Shown: positions 26,431 to 36,702 of the stretch, piece by piece
Layout: each line of letters begins with the position of its first letter
Position numbering within the stretch: the stretch's first letter is position 1
From: Xanthobacter sp. NM-59
GTDB lineage: Bacteria; Pseudomonadota; Alphaproteobacteria; Rhizobiales; Xanthobacteraceae
DNA: 64,000 bases
NCBI RefSeq assembly: GCF_021401125.1
Contig: NZ_JACBFQ010000006.1
Coordinates: 186,001 to 250,000, forward strand
Direction: 5' to 3'
The notes under the pieces: model-generated
Seen by the model: the letters and a program-made list of their open reading frames with translations, nothing else
Databases searched by the model: none
Told to the model about the DNA's origin: nothing
Position numbers and translations under genes: made by a program

Positions 26431-27309
26431 ATGGCGATGTCGCAGATGACGACGACATACCGGGTCGGAGACGCCGAGATCACGCGCATCGTGGAGACAG
26501 TGCTGGGGGACTTCCCGCCCCCCAGCCTGTTCCCAGGATGGGGGGAGCCGGCGCTCGGAAACGCCGCTGCCCGCCAAAGTGCGCCAGCCTTGTCCGCCCC
26601 ACCCGTCACCCTCAATGTGAACATCTGGGTGGTGCGCCTCGCGGGGCGCGTCATGCTGGTGGATACGGGCGTCGGCAATCACAAGGATCGGCCCTTCAAC
26701 CCCGCCTTCCACCACCTTGATACGCCCTTCCTCCAGCAGCTGGCCGCGCTCGGCGTGCGCCCGGAGGATGTGAGCCATGTGCTCCACACCCATCTGCACA
26801 CCGACCATGTGGGCTGGAATACCCGGCTTGAGGACGGGGCGTGGGCTCCCACCTTCCGCTCGGCGACCTATGTCATGCCGCAGGTGGAGCGCGCTTTCCT
26901 TGAGACGCCAGCCGCGGCCGGCCGGCGCATGGTTTTCGACGATTCCATCGCTCCGATCCTGGCCCATGCGCCGGTGGAGCTGATCGGACCGGCGGGCGGC
27001 GACTGGCGCGAGGACATCACCTTCCTGCCGACACCCGGACACAGCCCGGGCCATATGTCGATCCGCCTGAGATCCGCGGGCCAGGAGGCGATCTTCACGG
27101 GCGACGTTCTGCACGCGCCGCTTCAGGTGCCACGTCCGCAGCTAAACTCCATTTTCTGCGCGCAGGCCGAAAGCGCGCGCGCCTCCCGCTTGTGGCTGCT
27201 CGATCACGCGGCGCGCCACGGCACGCTGCTGCTCACCGCCCATTTTCCCGAGACCGGAGCCGGGCGGATCGCGGACGATGCCGGCGCGTTTGCCTGGGCC
27301 TATGCCTGA
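26431..27309 (+). CDS. Metallo-beta-lactamase-fold hydrolase
   Basis: A 292-residue MBL-fold protein. The metal-binding motif is HTHLHTDHVGWN; further ligands are likely in the TPGHSPGH region and the C-terminal TAHFPETGAG. MLVDTGVGNHKDRP is the family Asp/Gly turn. No signal peptide, so it is cytoplasmic. The subgroup resembles lactonases/esterases rather than antibiotic lactamases (inference). GAGGGGG precedes the ATG by about 6 bases. Last gene of the 23.6-27.3 kb operon and faces the LysR gene tail to tail. Confidence 0.87.
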   Translation: MAMSQMTTTYRVGDAEITRIVETVLGDFPPPSLFPGWGEPALGNAAARQSAPALSAPPVTLNVNIWVVRLAGRVMLVDTGVGNHKDRPFNPAFHHLDTPFLQQLAALGVRPEDVSHVLHTHLHTDHVGWNTRLEDGAWAPTFRSATYVMPQVERAFLETPAAAGRRMVFDDSIAPILAHAPVELIGPAGGDWREDITFLPTPGHSPGHMSIRLRSAGQEAIFTGDVLHAPLQVPRPQLNSIFCAQAESARASRLWLLDHAARHGTLLLTAHFPETGAGRIADDAGAFAWAYA

Positions 27310-27324
27310 GGACCTCTTGCGCCC

Positions 27325-28203
27325 TTAACAGTGGAGCGCGGCGAGGAAACGCGCCAGGATCGGGTCGTCGTTTCCCGCCCGGTGGACAAAGACCAGCGGC
27401 AGGCGGATCGACAGATCCAGCAGCGGTGAGAAGCTGGCGCGTGCCACCGGGCGGCTCAAATTCGCCGCGTTGACGATCGCCCCGCCAACCCCGGAACAGA
27501 CCAACGCCAGGATCGCCGTTTCCGTATTCTCCTCCTGCACCACGTTCAGGGTCACGTCGATGCGCCGGCAGGCCTCGATCATGAGATCGTGATACGCCGG
27601 ATACATGGCGCGCGGAAACAGAATGAAGGGGCGCTCCGCAAGCACCCGCAGCGCCACCGCGCTTCCACTCTCGATGCCCCAGGAGCGCGGCGCGGCGAGC
27701 ACCACACCCTGCTCGATCAGCGGAACCGCCACCAGCTCCGCTGGCAAGGCACCGATGTGGTAAATGAAACCGCCGTCGAGCGCGCCAGAGAGAATATCCT
27801 CGATCTGGTGGGGGCTGTTCTGCGGGCGAAGCTCAAGATCAACGTCGGGCACCGTCTCCTGGAAGCGCGCAAACGCGTCAGGCACCAGCCCATCCCAACC
27901 GGCATTCTCCACGAAGCCGATCCGCAACTGGCCGCTCAGCCCCTTGGCGAGGCGACGGCCCGATTTGGCGGCTGCCTCCAGCCGTGCGAGCGCGAGCCGC
28001 GCCTCATCGAGGTAGCTGCGCCCGGCGGGCGTGAGAACAAGGCGATTGCGCTGCCGCTCGAACAGCAGAAAGCCAAGCTCGGTTTCAAGATCTTGAATCT
28101 GCCTGGAAATCGCCGGCTGGGTCACATGGATCCGCTGCGCCGCGAGACGAATGCTTTCGTGCTCGGCGACGGCGATGAAGTAGCGCAGATGGCGGAGCTC
28201 CAT
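27325..28203 (-). CDS. LysR-family transcriptional regulator
   Basis: A 292-residue LysR protein from ATG 28203. The N-terminal HTH is MELRHLRYFIAVAEHES, RLAAQRIHVTQPAISRQIQDLE and FERQRNRLVLTPAG; the C-terminal part (about 90-290) is the effector-binding domain (GQLRIGFVENAGWDGLVP). In-frame residues before 28203 are atypical. It lies tail to tail with the MBL operon and head to head with dgcA (617 bases between starts), so dgcA or the operon upstream could be its target. Confidence 0.9.
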   Translation of the reverse strand: MELRHLRYFIAVAEHESIRLAAQRIHVTQPAISRQIQDLETELGFLLFERQRNRLVLTPAGRSYLDEARLALARLEAAAKSGRRLAKGLSGQLRIGFVENAGWDGLVPDAFARFQETVPDVDLELRPQNSPHQIEDILSGALDGGFIYHIGALPAELVAVPLIEQGVVLAAPRSWGIESGSAVALRVLAERPFILFPRAMYPAYHDLMIEACRRIDVTLNVVQEENTETAILALVCSGVGGAIVNAANLSRPVARASFSPLLDLSIRLPLVFVHRAGNDDPILARFLAALHC

Positions 28204-28612
28204 GGGAACGCCTCGGCGGAAGAAGGAGCCCAACGTCTAAGCCAAAGCCGGCATGATGCCGTGCCGACGCCATATGGGCCGGAATCAGCGTTGGTTCATA
28301 GCCCATGTTATCCAAAATGCGAGCCGGGCAGCGGCTGCTCGTCATCGTCACCACCGAAGCATGCTGCTGCAGCGCATCGGAGCCCTTTCTTCGGCCCTTC
28401 CCGCGGGAACCATAGCGACGCGATGGCGGCCAACGCCCAGGAAGCACACGCCATTCCGGGCCAGTCTCGCCACGGCGCCATACCGGTAAACCACTCGGGT
28501 TCGAGCAAGACTCCGTGCGGCCTACATGAGAACAACGCAGTCGCAATATCCGGAAATATTGCGTTGCACCGTGCCTGCCGCGCACCAATGCCATGGCTAG
28601 ATCTGCGACATA

Positions 28613-28626
28613 GTGCCATTTGGCAC
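28613..28626. promoter_or_regulatory. Palindrome upstream of dgcA (distal)
   Basis: GTGCCA-TT-TGGCAC, a perfect 6+6 inverted repeat in the region between the LysR gene and dgcA, about 195 bases upstream of the dgcA start. Possible operator; binder unknown. Confidence 0.4.
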
Positions 28627-28670
28627 CATTGCCGCACCCATGCCCCCCGCAGTTAGAATTCCAACAATAA

Positions 28671-31028
<2,358 letters not shown>

Positions 31029-31053
31029 TTCCCCTCTCCCTGGTCGTGGCGGA

Positions 31054-31109
31054 GCGGGGCGCGTTCCATCCGCGCCCCGCAGGCGCCGCCCGCTCAGCCG
31101 GGCGGCGCC
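31054..31109 (+). terminator. Two consecutive strong hairpins between dgcA and dgcB
   Basis: Hairpin 1: arms GCGGGGCGCG and CGCGCCCCGC (31054-31080). Hairpin 2: arms GGCGCCGCCCG and CGGGCGGCGCC (31082-31109). Neither has a T-run and dgcB starts 77 bases later, so they more likely stabilise the dgcA message or tune read-through than stop transcription fully. Confidence 0.6.
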
Positions 31110-31185
31110 CCTTCCTCACTGTTCGAGACACAGGCGGTGGCCCGGCGGGACACCCTGCGCCTGAAGCTCCGAGGACGAGCAAGAC

Positions 31186-33354
31186 ATGATTCCGAGCGGC
31201 ATCGCCCCCACTGAGGTCACGCGCATCCTGTTCCAGGACTTCTCCCTGTGGATGCTGTTGCTGTTCTATGCCTATGCCATCACCGCCATCGCCGTGTTCG
31301 GCTTCGGCGTCTATGTGCAGGTCCGCAAGTATCGCAGCGGACGTCCCGGCGCGGCCTTTTCCTGGCGCCAGCTTGCCACGCGCCTTGCCGACACCGCGAA
31401 AGTCATCGCCAGCCACCGCGCCCTGCGCCGGCGCGATGCCCGCACCGGCCGCCTCCACGCCTTTATTTTCTATGGCTTTACCCTGCTGTTTATTGGCACC
31501 GCCACCATCACCCTGCAGGAAGACATTCTGGGCCCGCTGCTCGGCGTGAACTTCTGGCACGGACAGTTCTACCTTATCTTCAAGCTGGTGCTGAATTTCG
31601 CGGGCGCGGGTTTCATCGCCGGGCTCACGTACATGATGTACCGGCGCGGCTGGCTGCGCCCGCCCAAGCTCGACTACACCCGCCCCGATCGCACGCCCGA
31701 GGATGCGGACTTCAGCCGCGAGCGCTACCGCATCGAGGATTGGGCCTTCCTGTGGACCCTCCTTCTCATCGGCGTCACCGGCTTTCTGCTCTCCGGCGCG
31801 CGCATGGTGTGGCTGCAGTCAGAGCCGGCGGTGTGGGAAACCCGCTGGTGGGCGCCCATCGGCGCGCTGGTCGCGGCGGGGTTGAAGGGCGTCGGCTTCA
31901 CCAGCGAAGGCGCGGGGGCGCTGCGCATGGGCCTGTGGTGGTTCCACGGCGTGCTGGCGCTCACCTTCGTCGCGCTCATCCCCTACACCAAGGCTAAGCA
32001 CATCGTCACCGCCGCCACCTCGTGGCTGCTGAAGGACCCCAATGCGCTCAACCACCTGCCGCTGGGCGATCTCGATGCCGACCATATCGGCTATCGCACC
32101 CTCGGCGACGTCTCCAGCCGCTATCTCGTCCAGGCCGATGCCTGCACCAAGTGCGGCCGCTGTCACGAGGCCTGCCCGGCCCGTGCCGCCGGCTACCCGC
32201 TCTCCCCGCGCGATGTCATCCTGACGCTGCGCGAACAGGCCAACGCGCTGCTGGGCGAAGTGCTGCCCAAGCCACGCGCGGCGGCCTGCGCCACGCCGCT
32301 CATCGGCCTGGCCACCGGCGAATACAGGCCCGACACGCTGTGGTCGTGCCGCCAGTGCGGCGCCTGCACCGAAATCTGCCCGGTGGGGGTGGAGCATCTG
32401 CCGCTCATCAACCTGCTGCGCCGCGACATGGTGGACCAGGGCGAGATGGACAGCGCCCTGCAGCGCACCCTGGGCGCCATCGGCAAGACCGGCAACTGCT
32501 TCAACGAAAGCCGCCGCAAGCGGCCGCAATGGACCCGCGACCTGCCGTTCAAGATCAAGGACGCCCGCAAGGAGCCGGTGGAGGTGCTGTGGTTCGTGGG
32601 CGATTATGCGAGCTTCGATCCGCGCAGCCAGAAGGTCAGCCGCGCCTTCGCCCGCATCCTGCACGCCGCCGGCATCGATTTCGGCATCCTCTATGAGGGG
32701 GAGACCACCGCCGGCAACGACGTGCGCCGGGTGGGCGAGGAAGGGCTGTTCCAGCAGCTGGCGGAAGGCAATGTCGAGACCCTTTCCGGCTGCACCTTCT
32801 CGCGCATCGTCACCACCGATCCGCACTCCTTCAACACCCTGAAGAACGAGTATCCGGACCTCGGCGGCAGCTATCAGGTCAGCCATGCCAGCGCCTATCT
32901 GAAGGAGCTGCTGGACGCCGGCCGCATCGCGCCGGCGCGGCAGCTCGACTTCACCGTCACCTATCACGACCCCTGCCATCTCGGCCGGCTGAACAAGGGT
33001 TACGACGCCCCGCGCGAAGTGGTGGCCGCCACCGGCGCCAAGCTGGTGGAGCTGCCGCGCAGCCGCGACAATTCCTTCTGCTGCGGCGCCGGCGGTGGGC
33101 GCGTGTGGGTGCCGGACCCGCCCGGCACCTCCAAGGTCAGCGAGATCCGCGCCCGCGAGGCGGCCGAGATCGAAGGGCTCGACGTGCTGGTGGTCAACTG
33201 CCCCAAGTGCATGACGATGCTCGAAGATGCGGTGAAGACCACCGGCAATGAGCGCAACTTCCGGGTGATGGAGCTCACCGAGCTGCTGGCCGAGGCGCTG
33301 GAGGCCGACGAGGCCGCCCCCGCACCCGTGCCCGCCGAGGCCCACGAACCATGA
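31186..33354 (+). CDS. dgcB: DgcB-like membrane (Fe-S)-binding heterodisulfide-reductase-related protein
   Basis: A 722-residue electron-transfer protein. Residues about 10-280 have several membrane segments resembling the nitrate-reductase gamma/heme-b module (FIFYGFTLLFIGTATI, LLIGVTGFLLSGARM, FHGVLALTFVALIPYTKAKH, the last with a likely heme His). Two ferredoxin-type clusters follow: CTKCGRCHEACP and CRQCGACTEICP. The C-terminal half has two CCG-type segments (YHDPCHLGR, FCCGAGGGRVW, VNCPKCMTML). It probably links DgcA and ETF to the quinone pool; dgcB is required with dgcA in Pseudomonas dimethylglycine catabolism. The stop overlaps the next ATG (ATGA). Confidence 0.87.
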   Translation: MIPSGIAPTEVTRILFQDFSLWMLLLFYAYAITAIAVFGFGVYVQVRKYRSGRPGAAFSWRQLATRLADTAKVIASHRALRRRDARTGRLHAFIFYGFTLLFIGTATITLQEDILGPLLGVNFWHGQFYLIFKLVLNFAGAGFIAGLTYMMYRRGWLRPPKLDYTRPDRTPEDADFSRERYRIEDWAFLWTLLLIGVTGFLLSGARMVWLQSEPAVWETRWWAPIGALVAAGLKGVGFTSEGAGALRMGLWWFHGVLALTFVALIPYTKAKHIVTAATSWLLKDPNALNHLPLGDLDADHIGYRTLGDVSSRYLVQADACTKCGRCHEACPARAAGYPLSPRDVILTLREQANALLGEVLPKPRAAACATPLIGLATGEYRPDTLWSCRQCGACTEICPVGVEHLPLINLLRRDMVDQGEMDSALQRTLGAIGKTGNCFNESRRKRPQWTRDLPFKIKDARKEPVEVLWFVGDYASFDPRSQKVSRAFARILHAAGIDFGILYEGETTAGNDVRRVGEEGLFQQLAEGNVETLSGCTFSRIVTTDPHSFNTLKNEYPDLGGSYQVSHASAYLKELLDAGRIAPARQLDFTVTYHDPCHLGRLNKGYDAPREVVAATGAKLVELPRSRDNSFCCGAGGGRVWVPDPPGTSKVSEIRAREAAEIEGLDVLVVNCPKCMTMLEDAVKTTGNERNFRVMELTELLAEALEADEAAPAPVPAEAHEP

Positions 33355-34793
33355 CCGCGTCGATGGCTCCCCCGCCGCCCCCTCCAGCAGACATGGACGC
33401 CCTGCTGTGCGCCCTGGAGCGGCGGGCCGACCCCTACCTCTGCCTGCCGGCTTATGGCGCGGCCGGCGCCGAGGGGGCGGAAGCGATGCTCGAACGCATC
33501 CTGCTGTCGCGGGAACGGCTGAAGCTCGCCTTTGCCGCTCTGCCCTTCACGCCGGTCCGCTTCCTGGAGCGGCTGGCGCGGGACGGACGACCCGCCGTGC
33601 TGCGCCGCCTCGCCCGCAACTCCGCGAGCAGCGCGACGACGCTTCTGACCCTGGCCCAGCGTGCGCCGGAGCAGGAAACGCGCATCGCCATCGCCGGCCA
33701 CCGCAACGCGCCCGCAGTGCTGCTTGCCGGGCTTGCGGGCGAGCCGGATGGCGCGGTGCGCGTCGCCCTGCTGCGCAATCCGGCCACCACCACGCTGGTT
33801 CTGCACCGCCTGCTGGACCGCGCGAGCCCTCAGGAGGCCGCCTTGCTGGCCCGCCATCCGCAGGCGGATGCCGCGTTGCTGCGCGCGCTGGCCCGGCGCG
33901 AAGAGCCGGCGGCGGACGCGGAGATGCTCACCCACCCGGCCTGTCCGCCGGAGCATCTGGAACGCGCGTGGCGCGACAGCGACCCTGCCATCCGCCGTCG
34001 CTGCGCGGGCAATCCCGCATTGCCACGCGAAGCGCTGGGGTCCCTGTTGGCGGATCCCGATGCCGGGGTGCGTGCCGAGGCCGTGCGCGCGGCAGCCGGG
34101 GCGGAAGCCCTTTCCACCGAGGACGAAGCGGCCCGCGTGCGCCGCGCCCAGGCGCGCCACCTGCGCCTGCCGCCCGCCCTTGCCGCAGCGCTGGGGCGTG
34201 ATCCGGATGTGTGGGTGCGCACCTGGCTCGCCCGCAATCCCCACCTGCCGGAAACCATCCTGCGCGGCCTGTGCGGTGACGGCGAAGCGCGCGTCCGGCA
34301 TGCGGCCGGGCGCCACCCCCATTGCCCTCCCGACGCGCTCGTCGGCCTTGCGACGGACACGGACGCCTGGGTGCGTGCCGGCGTCGCCCCAAGGCCGGAC
34401 CTGCCACCGGCGGCCCTGCGCGCGCTGGAGGCCGACACCGATATCGACGTGTGCTCCGCCGTCGGCCGCAACCCCAATGCCCGGATGGAAGCGCTGCTGG
34501 CGCGCGCCAGCCATCCCGATGTGGATGTGCGCCGGGCGGTGGCCTTGAACCCGCGCGCGCCCGCCGCGGCGCTGCGCCCGGTTCTCGCCGACCCCTATCC
34601 GCTGAACCGCGCCATCACCGTGCGCCACCCCAACTTGCCGGACGCCGAGGCCTGGCCGCTCGCAGAGGATCCGGAACCGCAGGTGCGGTTCGCGGTCGGC
34701 GCGCGCCTGGTGTCGCGCATGGCCCCACGCGCCGTGCCATCGCGTGCCATTCCGTTGTGCGCCCGCGCGCCCGAACTTTCTCCAGCCCTGTGA
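33351..34793 (+). CDS. LRV/HEAT-like repeat protein inside the dgc-etf operon
   Basis: A 480-residue, nearly all-helical repeat protein with no signal peptide or membrane segment. From about residue 75 it is built of roughly 24-residue units of the leucine-rich-variant type, e.g. DPDVWVRTWLARNPHLPET, DGEARVRHAAGRHPHCPPD, DTDAWVRAGVAPRPDLPPA and HPDVDVRRAVALNPRAPAA. N-terminal Cys residues (DALLCALE, DPYLCLPAY) and scattered later ones recall the Azotobacter LRV protein, which carries an Fe-S cluster, but the four-Cys pattern is not clear. Start overlaps the dgcB stop; etfB begins 9 bases after its stop. Placement suggests a role in assembly or protection of the Fe-S/flavin enzymes. Function is not known. 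Confidence 0.75.
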   Translation: MTASMAPPPPPPADMDALLCALERRADPYLCLPAYGAAGAEGAEAMLERILLSRERLKLAFAALPFTPVRFLERLARDGRPAVLRRLARNSASSATTLLTLAQRAPEQETRIAIAGHRNAPAVLLAGLAGEPDGAVRVALLRNPATTTLVLHRLLDRASPQEAALLARHPQADAALLRALARREEPAADAEMLTHPACPPEHLERAWRDSDPAIRRRCAGNPALPREALGSLLADPDAGVRAEAVRAAAGAEALSTEDEAARVRRAQARHLRLPPALAAALGRDPDVWVRTWLARNPHLPETILRGLCGDGEARVRHAAGRHPHCPPDALVGLATDTDAWVRAGVAPRPDLPPAALRALEADTDIDVCSAVGRNPNARMEALLARASHPDVDVRRAVALNPRAPAAALRPVLADPYPLNRAITVRHPNLPDAEAWPLAEDPEPQVRFAVGARLVSRMAPRAVPSRAIPLCARAPELSPAL

Positions 34794-34802
34794 GGATGCC
34801 CA

Positions 34803-35596
34803 TGAAGATACTCGTGCCGGTGAAACGCGTCGCCTCCCTAGACGACGAATTCGAGCTTCGCGACGACGGCCGTGATGTGGATCCGGACTTCTGCGAGTTC
34901 GACCTCAACGAGTTCGACGAATACGCCCTCGAAACCGCCGTGCTCATCAAGGAAAGCGCGCCCGAGGGAGCGGTGGAGGTGGTGGTCCTCACCATCGGCC
35001 CTGACGATGCCGACGATACCTTGCGCAAGGCCCTCGCCAAGGGCGCCGACCGGGCCATCCGGGTGGACGACGCGGACCTGGGCGACGCGGACCGCGTCGC
35101 CATTGCACGCGCCATCGCCAAGGTGGCGGAGCGCGAAGAGCCCGGCCTCGTGCTGTGCGGCGCCCAGTCCTCGGACTTCGGCCACGCGCAGACCGGCATG
35201 TCCGTGGCGGCCCTCCTCGGCTGGCCGCGGGTGGCCGTGGTCTCCCGCCTCGACTATGCGCCCGGCACCGCCACCGCGACCGTCGAGCGCGAGCTGGAAG
35301 GCGGGCTGGTGGAGCGTCTCGAGGTGGAAACGCCGGCGGTGCTGACCATCCAGCTCGGCATCAACACGCCGCGCTACGCCTCCCTGCGCGCCATCAAGCA
35401 GGCCAACGCCAAGGCCATCGAGAGCCTTGCGCCCGCCGATCTCGGGCTGAGTGCCGGAGAAACCGGCGGCGCCGGCGCGCTGAGCCGGGTGCGGCGCGTC
35501 TACGTGCCCGAGCGCGGCAAGAGTGAAATGATCGAGGGCACGCCCGCCCAGCAGGCCGCCCGTCTCTTGGAAATCATCGAGGAGGTGCAAGGCTGA
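34803..35596 (+). CDS. etfB: Electron transfer flavoprotein, beta subunit
   Basis: A 264-residue ETF beta chain: MKILVPVKRVASLDDEFEL, CEFDLNEFDEYALETAVLIKE, LCGAQSSDFGHAQTGMSVAALLGWPRV and the C-terminal ALSRVRRVYVPE. It binds AMP and, with EtfA, accepts electrons from dehydrogenases. GAGGA lies 5 bases before the ATG, and the stop overlaps the etfA start by one base. As part of the dgc operon it is probably a dedicated ETF for DgcA rather than the housekeeping ETF. Confidence 0.92.
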
Positions 35597-36564
35597 TGTC
35601 TGGAATTCTCGTTCTGGCAGAACACCGGCGCGGCGAGCTGCGCGCCGCCACGCTGGAGGCCATCGGCGCCGCCGGCCAGTTGAAGGCTGCGGTGGGCGGC
35701 GAGGTGAGCGTGGCGGTCATCGCGGCCGATCCGTCCGCCTTCGTGCCCGCGGTCAGCGTCGGCGCGGTGGACGAGGTGGTCACCATCACCGCCCCGGAGG
35801 CCGCGACCTTCGAGCCGCACCTGTACGAGCAGGCCCTCAACGGCCTGATCGCCGCGCGCAAGCCGGCCCTGGTGCTGCTGCCCCACAGCGTGGACAGCTG
35901 GGCGCTGGCCCCCGCGGTGGCCATCGCCAACGGCCTCGGCTTCGCCACCGACGTGTTCGGCCTCCAGGTGGAGGATGGCGCCATCGTCGCCACGCGCGCC
36001 GGCTACCAGGAAAAGGTGTTCGTGGAGATCGACTTCCCCGGCCGCGAGGGGGTGCTCGTCACCCTGCGCGGCGGGGCGTTCGAGCCTGCCAGTGGCCCGG
36101 CCCAGCCCCGCGTCACGCCGTTCGAGGCCGGCGACGCCCAGCGGCGCAGCCGGCACCTGGAATGGCGCGATCCGCCGGCCACCGGTGGCATCGACATTCC
36201 CGGCTCGCCCTTCATCCTCTCCATCGGCCGCGGTGTCGGCGACGAGGCGAACGTGTCCCAGTTCCTGGAACTGGCGGAGGGCCTGGGCGCGACGCTGGGA
36301 TGCTCGCGTCCGATCGCCGACAACGGCTGGCTGCCCAAGGCGCGCCAGGTGGGCCAGTCGGGCCAGCTGGCGGCAAAGTGCAACCTCTATGTCGCCATGG
36401 GCATTTCCGGCTCGGTGCAGCACCAGTGGGGCATGAAGCACGTGGAGAACATCATCGCGGTCAACAAGGACCCCGAGGCCTCCATCTTCTCCATCGCCCG
36501 CTACGGCATCGTCGGCGACATGCTGGAGATCGCCGAGGAAGTACGGAAACAAAAGGGCCTGTAA
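35596..36564 (+). CDS. etfA: Electron transfer flavoprotein, alpha subunit
   Basis: A 322-residue ETF alpha chain. The N-terminal domain (MSGILVLAEHRRGELRAATLEAI) is followed by the FAD domain with ILSIGRGVG, LGCSRPIADNGWLP, AMGISGSVQHQWGM and INAVNKD-like IIAVNKDPEASIF. The FAD signature is complete, so the subunit should be active. Partner of the preceding etfB. A strong hairpin follows 20 bases after the stop and may end or attenuate the dgcA-etfA transcript. Confidence 0.92.
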   Translation: MSGILVLAEHRRGELRAATLEAIGAAGQLKAAVGGEVSVAVIAADPSAFVPAVSVGAVDEVVTITAPEAATFEPHLYEQALNGLIAARKPALVLLPHSVDSWALAPAVAIANGLGFATDVFGLQVEDGAIVATRAGYQEKVFVEIDFPGREGVLVTLRGGAFEPASGPAQPRVTPFEAGDAQRRSRHLEWRDPPATGGIDIPGSPFILSIGRGVGDEANVSQFLELAEGLGATLGCSRPIADNGWLPKARQVGQSGQLAAKCNLYVAMGISGSVQHQWGMKHVENIIAVNKDPEASIFSIARYGIVGDMLEIAEEVRKQKGL

Positions 36565-36584
36565 GCCCCCGCCCGGACACGAAG

Positions 36585-36609
36585 CCGCCCGGCATCACAA
36601 GCCGGGCGG
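36585..36609 (+). terminator. Hairpin after etfA
   Basis: Perfect 9-bp stem CCGCCCGGC / GCCGGGCGG with loop ATCACAA, 20 bases after the etfA stop. No T-run; partial read-through to the permease gene is possible. Confidence 0.55.
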
Positions 36610-36702
36610 TGCGCACGCCAAGTTCCGAGCAAGTCCACAAAAACGCCCGGGCCGGCACGCCTGCCTGACCTGACGCCGAGCACACGGGCGAGGGAGGAAA
36701 TC

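Noticed and set aside
28621-28636. Possible sigma-54 promoter (TGGCAC then GC 12 bases later)
   Set aside because: The -12 element reads CCGC instead of TTGC, and no enhancer-binding regulator is nearby.
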